DNA of 64,000 nucleotides from Oscarella lobularis (lineage: Eukaryota; Porifera; Homoscleromorpha; Homosclerophorida; Oscarellidae), in contig NC_089192.1 in assembly GCF_947507565.1 (NCBI RefSeq), positions 186,001 through 250,000 on the forward strand, read 5' to 3'. The notes beneath the pieces were generated by a model. That model had not been told where the DNA came from. It saw nothing but the letters and a program-made list of their open reading frames with translations, and made no database searches. Of the stretch, positions 22,264 through 33,928 are shown in pieces; the first letter of the stretch is position 1, and the number at the start of each line of letters is the position of its first letter. Both the position numbers and the translations under genes were made by a program.

Positions 22264-23227
22264 TTACGTATAGAAAACCCCACCGCCTACATTTATATCA
22301 ATTACCATTGCTTTCCATTGGCTTGCATAGCCACTATCAGAAACAGCTACAATTTCTCTTTGACCGTGAATTGGTCTCCCGTATGTGTGCCCTGTTGCTG
22401 AGAGAAACCTACAACGGAAGTGTTTCCATAGCAACGTGTTAAAATATTCAATTAACCCACATTCCCGTATCCTTGTGCTTCATTATGATTGCTTCGTCTC
22501 TTTCCCAATATTCGTCGTCGCATTCAAGCGTCCAATAGTCACCTATCGCGTAGCGCCCGATTACGATCGAATTAGCCACGCCCGCGGGCGTTACCCGTAT
22601 CTCCGACGCCGTTTTCGCCGAAAGCGCTCACTTCCTGGTGATTGCTTAGCGGCGACTGAAATAGGTGACTGTGAAGATTTAATCGCGTGCTTAAATGATT
22701 CAAACGAATCGTCGCTCCGCATTTTATGGGATTTCTAAGGGGGAAAGAACTCGCTCAATGAGAGAAATTGATCCGGGTTTCGCCGGTAGCCCGTACCCTC
22801 GCCGACACGGTTTATCTTCGGTTCCTTTCACCACCCAATAACTATTCGCGTCGTCCGACTGCGATACGCCCGTTACAGACTGTAATAAAAACGACAGACG
22901 TGTCACGTCGTATATTTAAAGAGCGGAAACGAGTGTGATAAGGCCACGCCCCTCGCCTCCCCTTCCAGATGGCGATCGCTTTGTTTTCCCTTTTTTACCT
23001 GTTGTCCGCTGCCCGATCCGTAGCGAACTTCGTGCGAATGAAGACGAGAATTCGTCTGTATGTGTAAGAGCTTGAGAACGGATCCGCACGTTACGTACTG
23101 GAATCCTAACGGCAAAAAACGTGCGAAATGGAAACGTCATCGTTTCGCGCGAACATATTCCACCTGCTGACGTCGTCGAAGCGACAAAAGACGCAAGAAA
23201 AACTACTAGGACGCTTCCAGGCGACAT
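22264..23227 (-). CDS. SDF2: Stromal cell-derived factor 2 (MIR-domain ER protein)
   Basis: ER luminal chaperone cofactor with three MIR repeats. ATG at 23227 gives a signal peptide (SPGSVLVVFLASFVASTTSA). Exon 2 reads FQYVTCGSVLKLLHIQTNSR and LHSHEVRYGSGSGQQ. Exon 3 is SVTGVSQSDDANSYWVVKGT. Exon 4 is PIKCGATIRLNHLSTRLNLH, then SHLFQSPLSNHQEVSAFGEN. Later exons give GDYWTLECDDEYWERDEAI, FLSATGHTYGRPIHGQREI and YASQWKAM, with a stop at 22264. All three MIR blocks match human SDF2. The C-terminus does not end in an obvious KDEL/HDEL-type signal, so ER retention by that route is unsupported, as in SDF2 rather than SDF2L1. Confidence 0.92.
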
Positions 23228-23730
23228 CGAGGAAATCCAACGTGGCTTAATCCGGGCTTTGTGACCTGCTAAACCAGTCGCGCGAACCCGTAGCGCGCGT
23301 CGCTTTACGTGCAAACCAGTTTGCGGGGTTTTCGCTCGCGCACGTCTGCGCATGTGTACGCCGTCCTATTACGACCTCGTGTCACAATCATTCTCCCATT
23401 CTCCTCTCGCCGATGAGTAGGGACCGCGTCATCGAGGTAAAGATCCCCTCTTTCCGCTGCGTTACCCATAAAAGACGAAATCGCTTCCTCGCGTCGCCTC
23501 GGGAACGAGACCGGCGCCTAGCGCCTGTCTCTTCCCGTTTCCGTTCTAATCTGGCTTTTTAACCGTCGCAGAAACCATCAATTCGCGCTTATCATCCTAT
23601 GGGAGTAGTCGACGTAGCCTGCCTTCGCTTCTGCCCATCGCAACACGTCTAAAAAGAAGGACACGCCTAGGAAAAAAACCTCAAACCGGTTTTATCCCCA
23701 TTCGCTACAACGCGCGACTTCGCCCGCGAA
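23228..23730. other. Intergenic divergent region SDF2 / PTP4A
   Basis: About 500 bp, CpG-rich, between two head-to-head genes. A possible small upstream exon of the phosphatase starts at 23412 (ATGAGTAGGGACCGCGTCAT, followed by a GTAAAG donor). No longer open frame has coding character. Otherwise nothing is recognised. Confidence 0.35.
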
Positions 23731-24513
23731 ATGAAGCACTCGGAGAACAACGATCGAGGTCCTCATCCCGCTCGATTCTCCGCTCGAGGCAACGGGGGCG
23801 CTGGCGGTGCCCAATTGGGGGCCCCGACGTTCATCGATTATCAGTCGATGCGCTTTCTTATCACCGATCGTCCCCAGGCATCGAACTTATCAATTTATGT
23901 AGAGGTGAGCGGAAAAGAGGCAATATGGTGCGCGCGCTAAGTTATTTCACGTAGCAACTAAACAAGCACAACGTGAAAACACTTGTGCGCGTATGCGAGC
24001 CCACCTACGATACAGAAAAACTTATCGAAAACGGAATATCCGTTCAGGTAACACTATAACATTGATTTTCTCACGTGATTAATTATTAATTTTCTCTATA
24101 GGATTGGGCCTATGATGATGGAGAGGGACCTCCGAAAAAGGTGATCGATGATTGGCTGGATCTTATCGACACGTGGTTTAGAGATAAACCAGGCAAATGT
24201 GTTGCCGTTCATTGCGTTGCCGGATTGGGAAGGTAATTTCATTAATTCATTAATTATACATAATCATTATTTAATGCCACCACGTGACAGAGCTCCAGTC
24301 CTTGTGGCAATTGCTCTAATGGAGGCAGGAATGGCCTACGAAGACGCAGTAGAATTTATAAGAAAGTAAGCAACAATATATAAATTATTAATTTAGATTT
24401 AATTTATTTATCGTTTTAGAAAGCGACGTGGAGCTATAAATGCCAAGCAACTGTCATTTTTGTCTACTTACCGGCCTCGGAGAAAGAAAAAAGGGAAGTG
24501 TACGATCCAATGA
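23731..24513 (+). CDS. PTP4A: Protein tyrosine phosphatase 4A (PRL phosphatase)
   Basis: Five exons starting at 23731, 23955, 24102, 24291 and about 24420. The Met at 23731 is followed by a basic and Gly-rich leader of about 30 residues absent from human PRLs, then [20 protein letters not shown]. The core reads [40 protein letters not shown] and the active site [20 protein letters not shown] (CX5R, with Asp in the WxxDDG loop). The end [20 protein letters not shown] is followed by [14 protein letters not shown] is a CAAX box preceded by a polybasic tract, so farnesylation and membrane targeting are expected as in PRL-1/2/3. It is probably the single invertebrate orthologue. Confidence 0.93.
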
Positions 24514-24687
24514 ATGACAGACTCACTTGTCTCGATAGTAGCTTCACTCTGTGCATAGAATAAATAAGTTATTATTGACTTGGAAATCTCATTGCATCAA
24601 TGTTGATTTTCTTCCCTAAACACCCAAAAAATTTTTTGTCTAATAAACGAATATCATTCTCGCAAGGTCTAGTAGTCCAGTAGTCCA

Positions 24688-25844
24688 TCACATGTACATG
24701 TCGTCGAATCCGGGCGGCGGAAGATGATCGTAGTCAATTCTATTATCAAAAAATTCCCGTATGTATTGTCATGGATACACGGATGTACGTACTCTGGTCT
24801 TTCACCTCCGCCTCCCCCGCCTCCCAAAGGCGGTCCAAACGGATCAAAACGCGCTCCAGGGGGTACCGCGCCTCTAGGAGACTCCGATTTCAAGGAAGTG
24901 TCACTTTCTATAAAGTGGGGTCCCTCTCACCTTGGCAACCGTGGATCCCCCGTGAAACTTGGCCCAAGTCTCCCCCCTCCGCCTCTTCTGAACGGATCCA
25001 TAACCATGCCACCCATTCCACCCCTATAGCAATAGACTATCAGGAGAAATAACTATTATTCAATATCTAATGACCCTAGACTAGGAAATGGTGGCATTCT
25101 GTCAGAGTCTCCAAACCCAAAGGGACTCGGTTCCCTAAAACATCTCCAAGTCAACGAAAATAGACCCCGTATACGATTTATCCACTTACATTAATCCGGG
25201 AGGGTTGTGGGGAGGACGACCCATTCTCAAAGGATCTGGGTTAGGAATATCAACTTGCTGACGACGATCTTGTCTTGTAGCATATTGAAATTTTTCTTGT
25301 TTAGGAAAAATTTTTCTCAGAAATTCTTTCTCAAGGATTTCCTCCAATTTATCCATATTCGTCATGCAGCTAGATAACCACGTGACACTCGTTTAGGAAA
25401 AAGATTTAGAAATACCCGTATGGATTCGAATATTCGGTTCCTTGTACAAAATCATCGATATTTAGACCGAAGTGATAGATTTCCTCACTTCCAAGTCTCT
25501 ACGTAATCTCCAACTATAGTTTTTAAGGGGAAAAAGGGGGGTTTCTCACGAGAAAATGAACCAAAAGTTGTCGCCCCATTTTGAGGCTTTTCATCAGATA
25601 TTTTCGCCCGCTTTCTTCGTATTTCAACACGTAAACGTCATCTGACGACGAGTTCCATCCCTCCGGCAGTTCGTCGAGCCTTTTTTCGTCCTATTTCGAC
25701 GTTTTTCGCGCTACGTTGCCTACGAAACTCGCTCACCGTCGTTTCCCCGACCCCAATCAAGTGTAGACCGGCTTTGATTACACTCCTGTGAGCCATTAGG
25801 ACGAGAACGTCTGTTTCGCACGAGCATCGTGTCTCGACAGCCAT
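24688..25844 (-). CDS. PSMF1: Proteasome inhibitor PI31 subunit
   Basis: ATG at 25844 gives CSCETDVLVLMAHRSVIKAG and LHLIGVGE. After a 45-bp intron comes DEKRLDELPEGWNSSSDDVY, then VLKYEESGRKYLMKSLKMGR (the FP domain). The C-terminal exons carry the proline/glycine tail: AVPPGARFDPFGPPLGGGG, then DYDHLPPPGFDDMYM with a stop at 24688. This equals the proteasome-binding C-terminus of human PI31 (DHLPPPGYDDMYL). PI31 inhibits the 20S core in vitro and helps transport and assemble proteasomes. A partial copy of its first two exons lies at 38.9 kb. Confidence 0.9.
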
Positions 25845-25951
25845 CTTTTACTATATACGGGACTTCTGCAGCATCGTGCCCGTGTGCAATATTACATCAG
25901 AGATTAAGTTAATTAATCTCTGATTACAACATCAGGGTTCTAATTAAAATG

Positions 25952-27070
25952 TCACGTGCTACGCATGTCACTTAGCTGCTCCGCCATTTCAGACACAATA
26001 TCCACCGCTTCGACATTCTCTTGCCACATTTTCGGAATTTTTTCAATGCCCCAGAAACCGCCACCAATTGCGCCGGCCATACACGCTATCGTGTCCGTAT
26101 CGCCGCCTATTGATATCGCAAACTCGATCATATCTCGAAAATTCATACTCCACTTGCAGGCGTGAAGAAACGCGTAGATTGCCGTGACAACGGAATTCTT
26201 AGCGCGCACTCCGTTGCCAAGATTATCAGCCACGTCACCAGCACTTGGCGGGGCATTCTGATGCAGAAGCTTGCGAGCATTCTCTAATTTTTCGTCATAG
26301 ACAGAACCGGGGCTTTCTTGCACAACGTGTTTCTTCAAATCATCAATAAACGCGTTGGCGAATTGGGACTCGTCTTGGTTAGCATGCAGAGCTTGAAAGA
26401 CGGCTCTACATTGAAGCAATGCACCAGTAATTCCATTAGGATGCGAGTGAGTCAACCGCGCGCATCCCGAAGCAATCTACACCTTAGATTTGCGTATTTA
26501 TGTGCAGTTATCTCTCCCTTTACCTCTGCTGCTTTTTTCCAGTCGTTATAAGCGAAGATTGCAATGGGAGCGATTCGCATTGCAGCTCCATTTCCCTCGG
26601 ATCCTTCTCCCCCGAACTGCAACTTTGCCGGCTCGAAAGGCCGCTCCTCAGCGGACCCCAATTTCCACCGTTCGAACACAGTAACTACATTAAAACCGTA
26701 TCCCCTACCCTTATCCCCGTAATACTCGTCACAAAATCTACGCGAGAACTCGATTATTTAAGCCACGCCTACCAGCCAAAACAAACCTTCGTGCCATATC
26801 CGAAGCGTCGAAGTCCTTGCAGCGAATCAAGGACTCAGCAACGACCTTAGCCATGGCTGTGTCATCGGTATAGGGCAGTTGGGGGTGCCTCCGCTCGAGA
26901 TAGTGTCTTGTGTGTTTCTGCACGACATCGAGAGTCGGAGTTTCCCACGATCCCTCGAAATGAGCGCCGAGAGCATCTCCAATCACCGAACCGACGAAAC
27001 AGCCCACAAAACGACCGGTTCGAGCCATTTTCACGCAGCTCCGGTTGCCGCCTTCCCGGATGAATCTCAT
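25952..27070 (-). CDS. ADPRS: ADP-ribosylhydrolase ARH3
   Basis: Three exons (27070 to about 26787; about 26732-26538; about 26477-25952). They join as GRFVGCFVGSVIGDALGAHF, YTDDTAMAKVVAESLIRCKD, then FCDEYYGDKGRGYGFNVVTV, FGGEGSEGNGAAMRIAPIA and ASGCARLTHSHPNGITGALL. The last part contains ISIGGDTDTIACMAGAIGGG. The metal and ligand motifs TDDT and GGDTDT are intact, as is GNGAAMR. ARH3 removes serine-linked ADP-ribose and degrades PAR and O-acetyl-ADP-ribose in nucleus and mitochondria. The Met at 27028 (MARTGRFVG) is an equally good start. Its left neighbour, PSMF1, lies about 110 bp downstream on the same strand. Confidence 0.92.
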
Positions 27071-27250
27071 GGCGCGAACAGAGAGCTCTCTACTTTTTTA
27101 AACGTGCACCTAGCGGGGTTCTATTAAAAACCAGCCTTGAATATAGTAGCCTTACCCTTTATAGGAGTCCACTACTTGCGTGAATACACCTTATTTTTAT
27201 TCTGAGATTCATTCTAATTACGTACAAATATAGCAATAGCACGATCAATA

Positions 27251-30200
27251 CTATTTATTCATCACAGTGTCAAAAACTTGGCTTTCAGTTCTCCCCATCT
27301 TGCGGTATAACACTACTTCGACAAACCCTATCCTTTGCATTCAAACCGCGCTAATAATAAACAAGGGTCCCTAGTGAATTTTCAAGCTGAGAGGATCCCT
27401 TTACCTACCTCAAACGCGCCATAGGAGCCAGTAGATGCCACAGAAACGTCGCGATCCCCCTTGGAAATGATAATCGTGTCATTGTGGGCCCCCAGTATGC
27501 GACGACGCGATAAGGGAGCGGCAACATCCCCCTTTCCGGGAGTCTAACAAGAAAAAACCCCAATTTTAAATCAAAAAATTTTGCACGAGTCGAAACAAGG
27601 CAAAATTTAGCAATTAATTAATCAATTAATTAAAAAGAGCACAATTATCAATAAAATAATTTTTTGAACCTTTGCCAATTTCGATTTTGAACGCGTTATA
27701 ATTCCGGAACGCGTTACAACTCCCGGCGTCACTCTAGGCGATCTTAGACTAGAATGAACAAACCGGCTCGCAGAAACCGGCGTATTGAACTAAATAAATA
27801 AATAAATCGCATTGGCATTCAACTCAACTCTCATAAATATAAACGTTAATTAAACGGTCCCGGATTTGGATTATTTTCGACGTCTAATTCGTTACCAATT
27901 TTGGTTTTTTTGCCGATGTTATTGCCGCCGATGATGGAGTTGCCAGTCCCTTTCGTTTGACGGGAGTTTTGCTCCCGTATGTGACGTCTTCCGCGATTTG
28001 AGCGGCGCGCGTTTTCTGCTGAAAAATTCGCGAATTTTTCACGGGACGTCGTTTTTCCTTCGGCGGATTTACTCTCGCAAGTTTTTCCTGTTCTTTGTGA
28101 GATTTGAATTCCGACCAATCGGCGTCCAGGACGTCCAAATACGGGACGTCATTCACAATGAAATATTTTTGATTCACCGTCTGCCAATCCGTCAACAAAC
28201 CCTTCAAATCCCTCTCAACCTAATAAATAATTAAATAAGATTATGTTTCTATATGCGAGACGGGACTTTTGGAAGTTCTTTTTTGAGAAGAGTTCTCTCC
28301 TTTCCCTCTTTCAAAAGCTGTCCACCACGATTTTTATATCTACTAGGATCATTCGTTTTAGCCTAGAAATCAATATTAAAAATTCGATATTTATTTATTA
28401 TTTATTTTTGCCTCGAGTCTGAGATAGTTTTCCCACATTTTCGTCCGTTTTTCAATTTTCTGATAAATCTGCGCATGCTCCTCGTAATAAATTCGAAGAC
28501 TCTCGACTTTGTCCTCATAAGCTTCAAGAACTCGATCCGTAAACTCATCTAAAAAATCACTATCAAATTAAATTAAATAAGTATTTTAATTGGCTAACCG
28601 TCTGGTACATCCGGGCTATCTTCTCGTCTCTGTTCCGGTCCAAACATACACGTGTCCCACCATTTCTCCAATTCATTTCTAAAAATGTTCACGTGATTAT
28701 TTATCCTATAAAATAATATTCTAATACTTTATGGCTATAATGAATTCCTTCATATTCTGTTTCTTCAATTCCTCCAAGACTTCCAGTTCAACTCTCCACT
28801 AATAAAAATTAATTCAAAATAATTATTTCTAAATAAAATAAATACGTACTCTTTTGATTATTGCCGGTTTGCATCCGGGATAGTCTTGAGCAAACTTGTC
28901 GCGATCCTCCTGTGGCACGTTGAGACGATTCCACATCAATTCGACTTGATTTCTTAAAGACATTGCAGTCATCTCGAGACTATCAAACTCCTTCTTCAAC
29001 TAAAACAAAATATATAATAAGAAATATATATTTATTATGTCTTTCTAGATTATACGTCTTGACATAATTCGTCGGCTTTTTTGATGTTGTCGTTTGAAAG
29101 TAGAAACGATTCCGGTTGATTTCCGGCAATCGATTCTTCGAAATCGCTTTGAGGTTCTCGTTCCAATTCCTTCATCAAATGAAGAACGGACTCTTGAATG
29201 CTAACGTACATTTGCAATCGACGAGTCTAAAATCAATAAATCAATAATTTCATCCTCAACTTGTGACGTCACCGACTTTTTCCTCATCAAGATTCTCGAC
29301 GCGTTCGCGAAGTTTCTGCAAAAAATCTTTCGACGGCACGCCGACAGGTGAATCCGTTCGCCCGTTCAACTCTTCCATTCCCAGCGCTTCGACGAGAGAC
29401 TCTTCCTGTTCGCGAAGTCGAACGAGAGTGCGTAGGCGTGCCGTTTTTTCCTAAACGCTGTGTCTAGAGTCACGGTACCGTGACTCAAGTCTCACGGCTT
29501 GGAGTCACGGTAATTTTGTAGTTAAGAGCATGTGATATCACCTCCTACGCAAGGTGGTCGCGGTAGCTCAACGGGCAGGGGGGGGTGCTGAGCAGGGCGC
29601 TGGGGATGCATGAACCACGGGGCACGTGACGGGTCGTGGGTTCGAATCCCGAAGCGTGATCGTTTTTTTCTTTTTTTTTTTTCTTCTTTCTTTTTTTTCT
29701 CTGTACCTAAACGGCGATATACGATCACCCGCGACTGTGGCTTAACCGCCCGTAGCATGGTGGTTCCAGGGGGGCGAAGCCCCCCTCTGCGACCTATGCT
29801 CATTGGGGCGGTTAAGCCCGGAGCGGGGCCGCCACCGATACCAGTAAGGTTTAGGGTTAGGGTTGGGTTAGGTACATGAAAAAAACGCTTTTTAAGCTCT
29901 CTAGGTTAGGTCCAATCTCTATAGTGCGCTAAACGATTTCTTCCCCTCGGTTACCGTGCGCTACCTGTTACAGTTACGGTGAGTTACTTTACCGTGACTC
30001 TAGCCACAGCGTTTCCTAAAAGGGGCCCCTCCCGTTTTTTGCGCTTTATGCCGTCGTCGCGCTGACCTTATCTAAAGCGTCAAGTCGCGTTCGAAGCGCT
30101 TCTTCCATTGCGACGAGAGCGAGCGAGTTTTCGAGCGGCTGCGACGAAAAAATGGAGGACGGGTTCTTTTTCTTCGTTTTTCTTCTTACCAGATCGGGCT

Positions 30201-30587
30201 CGAGGCCTAATTCGGCTAGCGTAGCCATAGCTTCGCCGCGAAATGTGACTACGCGCTCTTGGAGACGAGTTTTGAGCAGTTCTTCTTCGTCGACCATGTC
30301 GTTGAAAAGTTTCTGTGCGAGCGATCGGCGTTTTTGTCGTTTTTCGACTCTTTTCGTACCTGAACGTGCTCGAAAACGACTTTTGTTCGATCGCAGCACT
30401 GTTCTTCGACGAGTCCGATCGCTTCCCAGACGAGATCGAGCCGATTTAGGCCGGCATCGACGCATTTTCGCATCCCCGAGATCAAATCTTGCCTAAAAGG
30501 CGCACGCGACGTGAATTTTCGTTGCCGCGCGCATAGCGACGACTATTCGACTCACCGCGACGCTCCCATTCCGTTCGAAACGGCCAT
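27251..30587 (-). CDS. PRC1: Protein regulator of cytokinesis 1 (MAP65/Ase1 family)
   Basis: Microtubule-bundling protein of the spindle midzone. ATG at 30587 gives MAVSNGMGASRQDLISGMRK, then RLDLVWEAIGLVEEQCCDRT and KLFNDMVDEEELLKTRLQER. Further exons follow the family order, including LVRLREQEESLVEALGMEEL and NDVPYLDVLDADWSEFKSHK. The basic tail has TPVKRKGLATPSSAAITSAK and KPKL; RILGAHNDTIIIS and FEMGRTESQVFDTVMNK end the gene at 27251. About 13 or more short exons. One intron (about 29455-30040) is enlarged by a composite repeat insertion. The tail with Lys/Arg and TP motifs resembles the CDK-regulated C-terminus of PRC1. Confidence 0.85.
29552..29665 (+). repeat. tRNA-derived SINE-like head (A and B boxes)
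   Basis: GGTCGCGGTAGCTCAACGGG holds a perfect RNA polymerase III A box (TAGCTCAACGGG), and GTGGGTTCGAATCCCGA holds a perfect B box (GGTTCGAATCC) about 75 bp later. A poly-T run follows at once. The spacing is longer than in a normal tRNA and no acceptor stem pairs, so this is a SINE-type promoter rather than a tRNA gene. Confidence 0.7.
29848..29873. repeat. Interstitial telomere-like repeats
   Basis: TTTAGGGTTAGGGTTGGGTT followed by AGG: about three to four units of TTAGGG-type sequence inside the composite element. A shorter match (CCCTAACCCTAA) occurs near 36362. Confidence 0.7.
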
Positions 30588-30737
30588 AAGTGTGCAGCAA
30601 CGCGACTCTCAAGTTTGAACTGTGAAGGAAGCGTCTGATTGGGCAAAGCGAGTGTCACGTGAACAAGTATTAATGGGAGGCTATCTATCCATTACAGCGT
30701 TCCAAGTGACCACACAAACTACACTCAATTTTTAGTT

Positions 30738-32220
30738 TTATGCCATTGGCTCTCCATCGCCACCCTGTAGAAACCAATAGTCAAGAAAAAATAGCTAAAA
30801 TTGCCTTACCTGAGGTTCTCCTTCATCAGCCACCTAGGATAAATACTAATTTATAATTTTCAAACCATCTCGCTTTTTTCTTACCATTGCTTCTTCCTCT
30901 TGAGCTGCAGCTTGATCAGCAATGTCTTTTTTCATTTGATCAAGCTATAAGAAAAAAATCAGACCTTCCTTGCTGTTCATTGGCTAAAGGACTTACATAA
31001 GGCGCTACATCGTCATCTTCCAAAATCTTGAACGGCTGATCTTTTCCAACTATTCCAATAGAGCAATTCTGCGAAATTATGTAAAATAACAAAGGTCAGT
31101 CATGTAGCAAGTGAACTAACTTTATTGGACAGCTCCGATTCACTTGGTAGAGTCTCATTCAAAGCCCTCAAACCATGAACAATGAGTTCCTCCAAAGAGG
31201 CTGAAAAAATCATTTCAAATAAATCAATGACACTAATATTATATATACCCTCAGAAAACGCGCCAAGATGCCTCTCCAAGTAAGTTCGTCCAGACTAAAG
31301 AACTCCATAGAGACGAACCAATACAATATCTCATTATTTCCTTACTTGAGATCGAGACCCAATAGCCATTGCCTTGCAGTCATAATAGTTCGCTGAAGGA
31401 CACGTTTGATAGATATAAGGCCCCGTATCCTAGTACACAATATTCCCAATACAAATACAGTAAATAGATAAATATTTCTGACGTCATAGCCTGCTACGAG
31501 AAGCCCAACTCCGTAGGGTCTTCCCCCATAGAACATAGTCGGATTGTGAAGTTCTAAAAAAGTGAAAAAAGTTTGGCCCCAAAAGAAAAGAAAAGAAAAA
31601 TATTTTTCACTGCTTCCAACAGAGGCCACAAGTCGCGATATAGGCAATTGTGTCGAATAGGCAAACTTGGCATTGAGACACTCGACCCTCATGAATTTAC
31701 TAAGACTTCATAATAAGAACAGTTTTAATTAATCAGCGAGCTTTTCTATACCTAAGCAGTCGCCCATCGGATGCTAGACCGGCTATGGATATTCCCACGT
31801 GATCATCAATGGGATAAATCTTTTTTTGATAGACGGATAATTCAGAAGCAGCTCGCTGTACAGACGAGAATATCTAAGCGTCTCCCGCATATTTATCTTG
31901 CATTTTAGGCACCTTGATTGCTACAACGACTGCGTGTGTCTTCGATTTCAATCCCACAGTGGCTGCTCCCTTTCGAGGGGATATAACGGCTTGGGATTGC
32001 AGTTATGGATTTCTTACTTGCTTTACTGCCTCCATTGCGTACTCGATTTGATGGATACGGCCCTAGAGAAGCGACGGTTGAGGAATACGGGATGGAGAGG
32101 GTTTTCGCCTTGCCTGGGGACTCCAGACGCTAACGTCGCTGTCGTACTGATTTCGAAAGAGGCTCTGAAAACGATAGACGGTCTGTTTAGCGAGAAAACG
32201 CGCGAGAAATGACTAACCAT
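30738..32220 (-). CDS. PSMA1: Proteasome subunit alpha type-1
   Basis: Core 20S subunit alpha-6. The start at 32218-32220 is inferred: ATG, an intron of about 55 bp, then [17 protein letters not shown]. The next exon gives [15 protein letters not shown], the alpha-ring signature. Later exons encode VGISIAG-type sequence near 31770, then [41 protein letters not shown]-type sequence and a Lys/Glu-rich tail: [28 protein letters not shown] and GGDGEPMA. The stop is at 30738. The intron after VSVWSPQ begins with GC (CCCCAG|GCAAGG), a GC-AG intron. It is divergent from the NHL-BTB gene, with start codons about 27 bp apart. Confidence 0.88.
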
Positions 32221-32247
32221 GCTGAAGTTGATAATCCGGGACACACA

Positions 32248-33928
32248 ATGGAACAAGAACGTAAGCAAGCCTACCGTACTCATTTCCGAGACCGTTTGAA
32301 GCCTTTTTGCACTATTAGCTAAAGTCGTTTCAACTGTTCTTTCCCACGAATCGTTCCGAGATCTGTGGGGAATCGCCGTGTTGGAGAACGGCACGATTTG
32401 CGTCGCAGATCGAGGAAATCATTGCATTTGGAGCATCGACCCCACATCGGACGAGGTTTCCGCGTTTGCCGGCGTTCCCGGAGCGCCCGGCTATCACGAA
32501 TACTCAAATCGACTCGCAAGATTCAACTGTCCAATCGGTCTCGCCGTCTTGGGCTCGCGTCTTTTCGTCGCAGACGCGAAAAACAATCGAATTCGAAGCG
32601 TAAATAACTTCCCATAGCCATTACACGTCCATAAACACCTTAGTTCTTTCCAGATAAACAACGGAATCGTCTCCACAGTAGCAGGCAACGGAATTGGAAA
32701 AGAAGAAGACGGTGAATGCCTCACTGAAGCTCAATTTAAGTATCCATGCGGAATAGCGGTAAGAGATAATGAAAGCATCTTGGTCTCTTCCAACTTTGGG
32801 CGTACAATACGTGAAATTAATGTTGAGGAGAAACAGGTTAGAACGTTAGCAAGAGCGTCACTCTGGTGGCAGCTTCCTGCTTCTCATGGGGTGGAGACCC
32901 TTCAGGAAATGGGTCAGGATTACAATGAATTGGAATTTGACCCACCTCAGTTGGCTGTGGGGACAGACGGGTGTGCGTATGTGATTGAACAGAAGATTGA
33001 AAAGAAGTTCATAAAGAAAATCATAGATCAAAAAGTCGCAACGATGAGAACGGATTTTATTAGGGGTTTTAATAAACTTTCGGGTGTTGCTACGGATTTG
33101 GATGGAAACGTCTATTTTTGCGGTCGATCGAATGACATTTGTATGTGTCGAGAAGAGGATAACGTTCAACGCGTTTTGTGTAAAACGGAAACGAAGGATT
33201 ATCCTCATCATCTATTTTTTGATAAAAAGTCAGGATATCTCTATTTCACAACGAGTTCTTCTGTTCATAAAATCTTCTTGGGGCGTCTTTCTAAGCCTTT
33301 GTGGGATACTAAATTATCAAATGCCCTCAGTAAATTGATTAACAATAAGGACATGTGTGCCGCCGAAGATTTCGCCGTTTTTATTATTGAAGGAGAGCGT
33401 CTTGAAGTGATAGCTAAATCAATTCTTTGCATTCGCTCCGAATATTTCAACTTTTTGTTATCAGGTGAACGTCCAAGACCAATTCTCATCAAAGATGCTA
33501 CCTATGAATCGTTCCACGCTGTCATCACGTTTCTTATTACGGGGAGCTTAGATTTTGATGACTATTGTGATCACGTGTTGGATATTTACGTCTTGGCGGA
33601 CCGTTTTTTGATACATAGTCTTTGTTATCACAGTCTGCTGTTTCTCGCCAAAAGAATGTCAGTAGAAGACGCCTTGGAGTGTCTGTCTTTGGCTCATAAC
33701 TATAATTTCGGTGATCTTAAAAGAGTCTGTTCGAATTTGATTGTAGAAAACTTTTCTGGCGAAAAAGCTTTGGAGTATCTGTCTTTGGCTGAGACCTACG
33801 AGCTCTCTTATCTCAGAAAAACGTTGTTGGATCTTGTTGTACAGAATTACAAAACAGTGCATTTTCGTGGGGGGCTTGGAAATCTGAGCACGGAAATACT
33901 TGAGGAACTCAGGACCCGCCTCAGTTAA
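32248..33928 (+). CDS. NHL-repeat plus BTB/POZ domain protein
   Basis: Three exons, 32248-32260, 32319-32599 and 32654-33928, giving 522 residues. The N-terminal half has NHL beta-propeller repeats: LWGIAVLENGTICVADRGNH, FAGVPGAPGYHE, GLAVLGSRLFVADAKNNRIR, TVAGNGIGKEEDGE, CGIAVRDNESILVSSNFGRT. A poorer set follows to about residue 290. The C-terminal half is a BTB domain (EDFAVFIIEGERLEVIAKSI, CIRSEYFNFLLSGERPRPIL, HAVITFLITGSLDF) followed by BACK-like helices (LDIYVLADRFLIHSLCYHSL, LECLSLAHNYNFGDLKRVCS). NHL with BTB suggests a cullin-3 adaptor whose propeller selects substrates, as Kelch does in KLHL proteins. This is inference. No standard human orthologue has this pairing that I know of. 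Confidence 0.82.

Larger units (their letters stand above)
29453..30014. mobile_element. Composite non-autonomous element with terminal inverted repeats, in a PRC1 intron
   Basis: Left end AAACGCTGTGTCTAGAGTCA then CGGTA; right end TACCGTGACTCTAGCCACAG then CGTTT. The ends are inverted repeats of about 25 bp. CCT flanks both sides and could be a 3-bp target duplication. Inside are a second short palindrome (CACGGTACCGTG), a tRNA-like segment, a T-rich tract, a GC hairpin (GGGGGGCGAAGCCCCCC) and telomere-like repeats. There is no open frame for a transposase. This is a MITE-type element, possibly carrying a tRNA-derived SINE. Confidence 0.7.

Noticed and set aside
29552-29665. True tRNA gene
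   Set aside because: A and B boxes are too far apart and the ends do not form an acceptor stem; a poly-T terminator run and repeat context favour a SINE-like origin.
29522-29879. Open frames across the intron insertion
   Set aside because: They run through the poly-T/poly-A tract and GC hairpin; composition follows the repeat.
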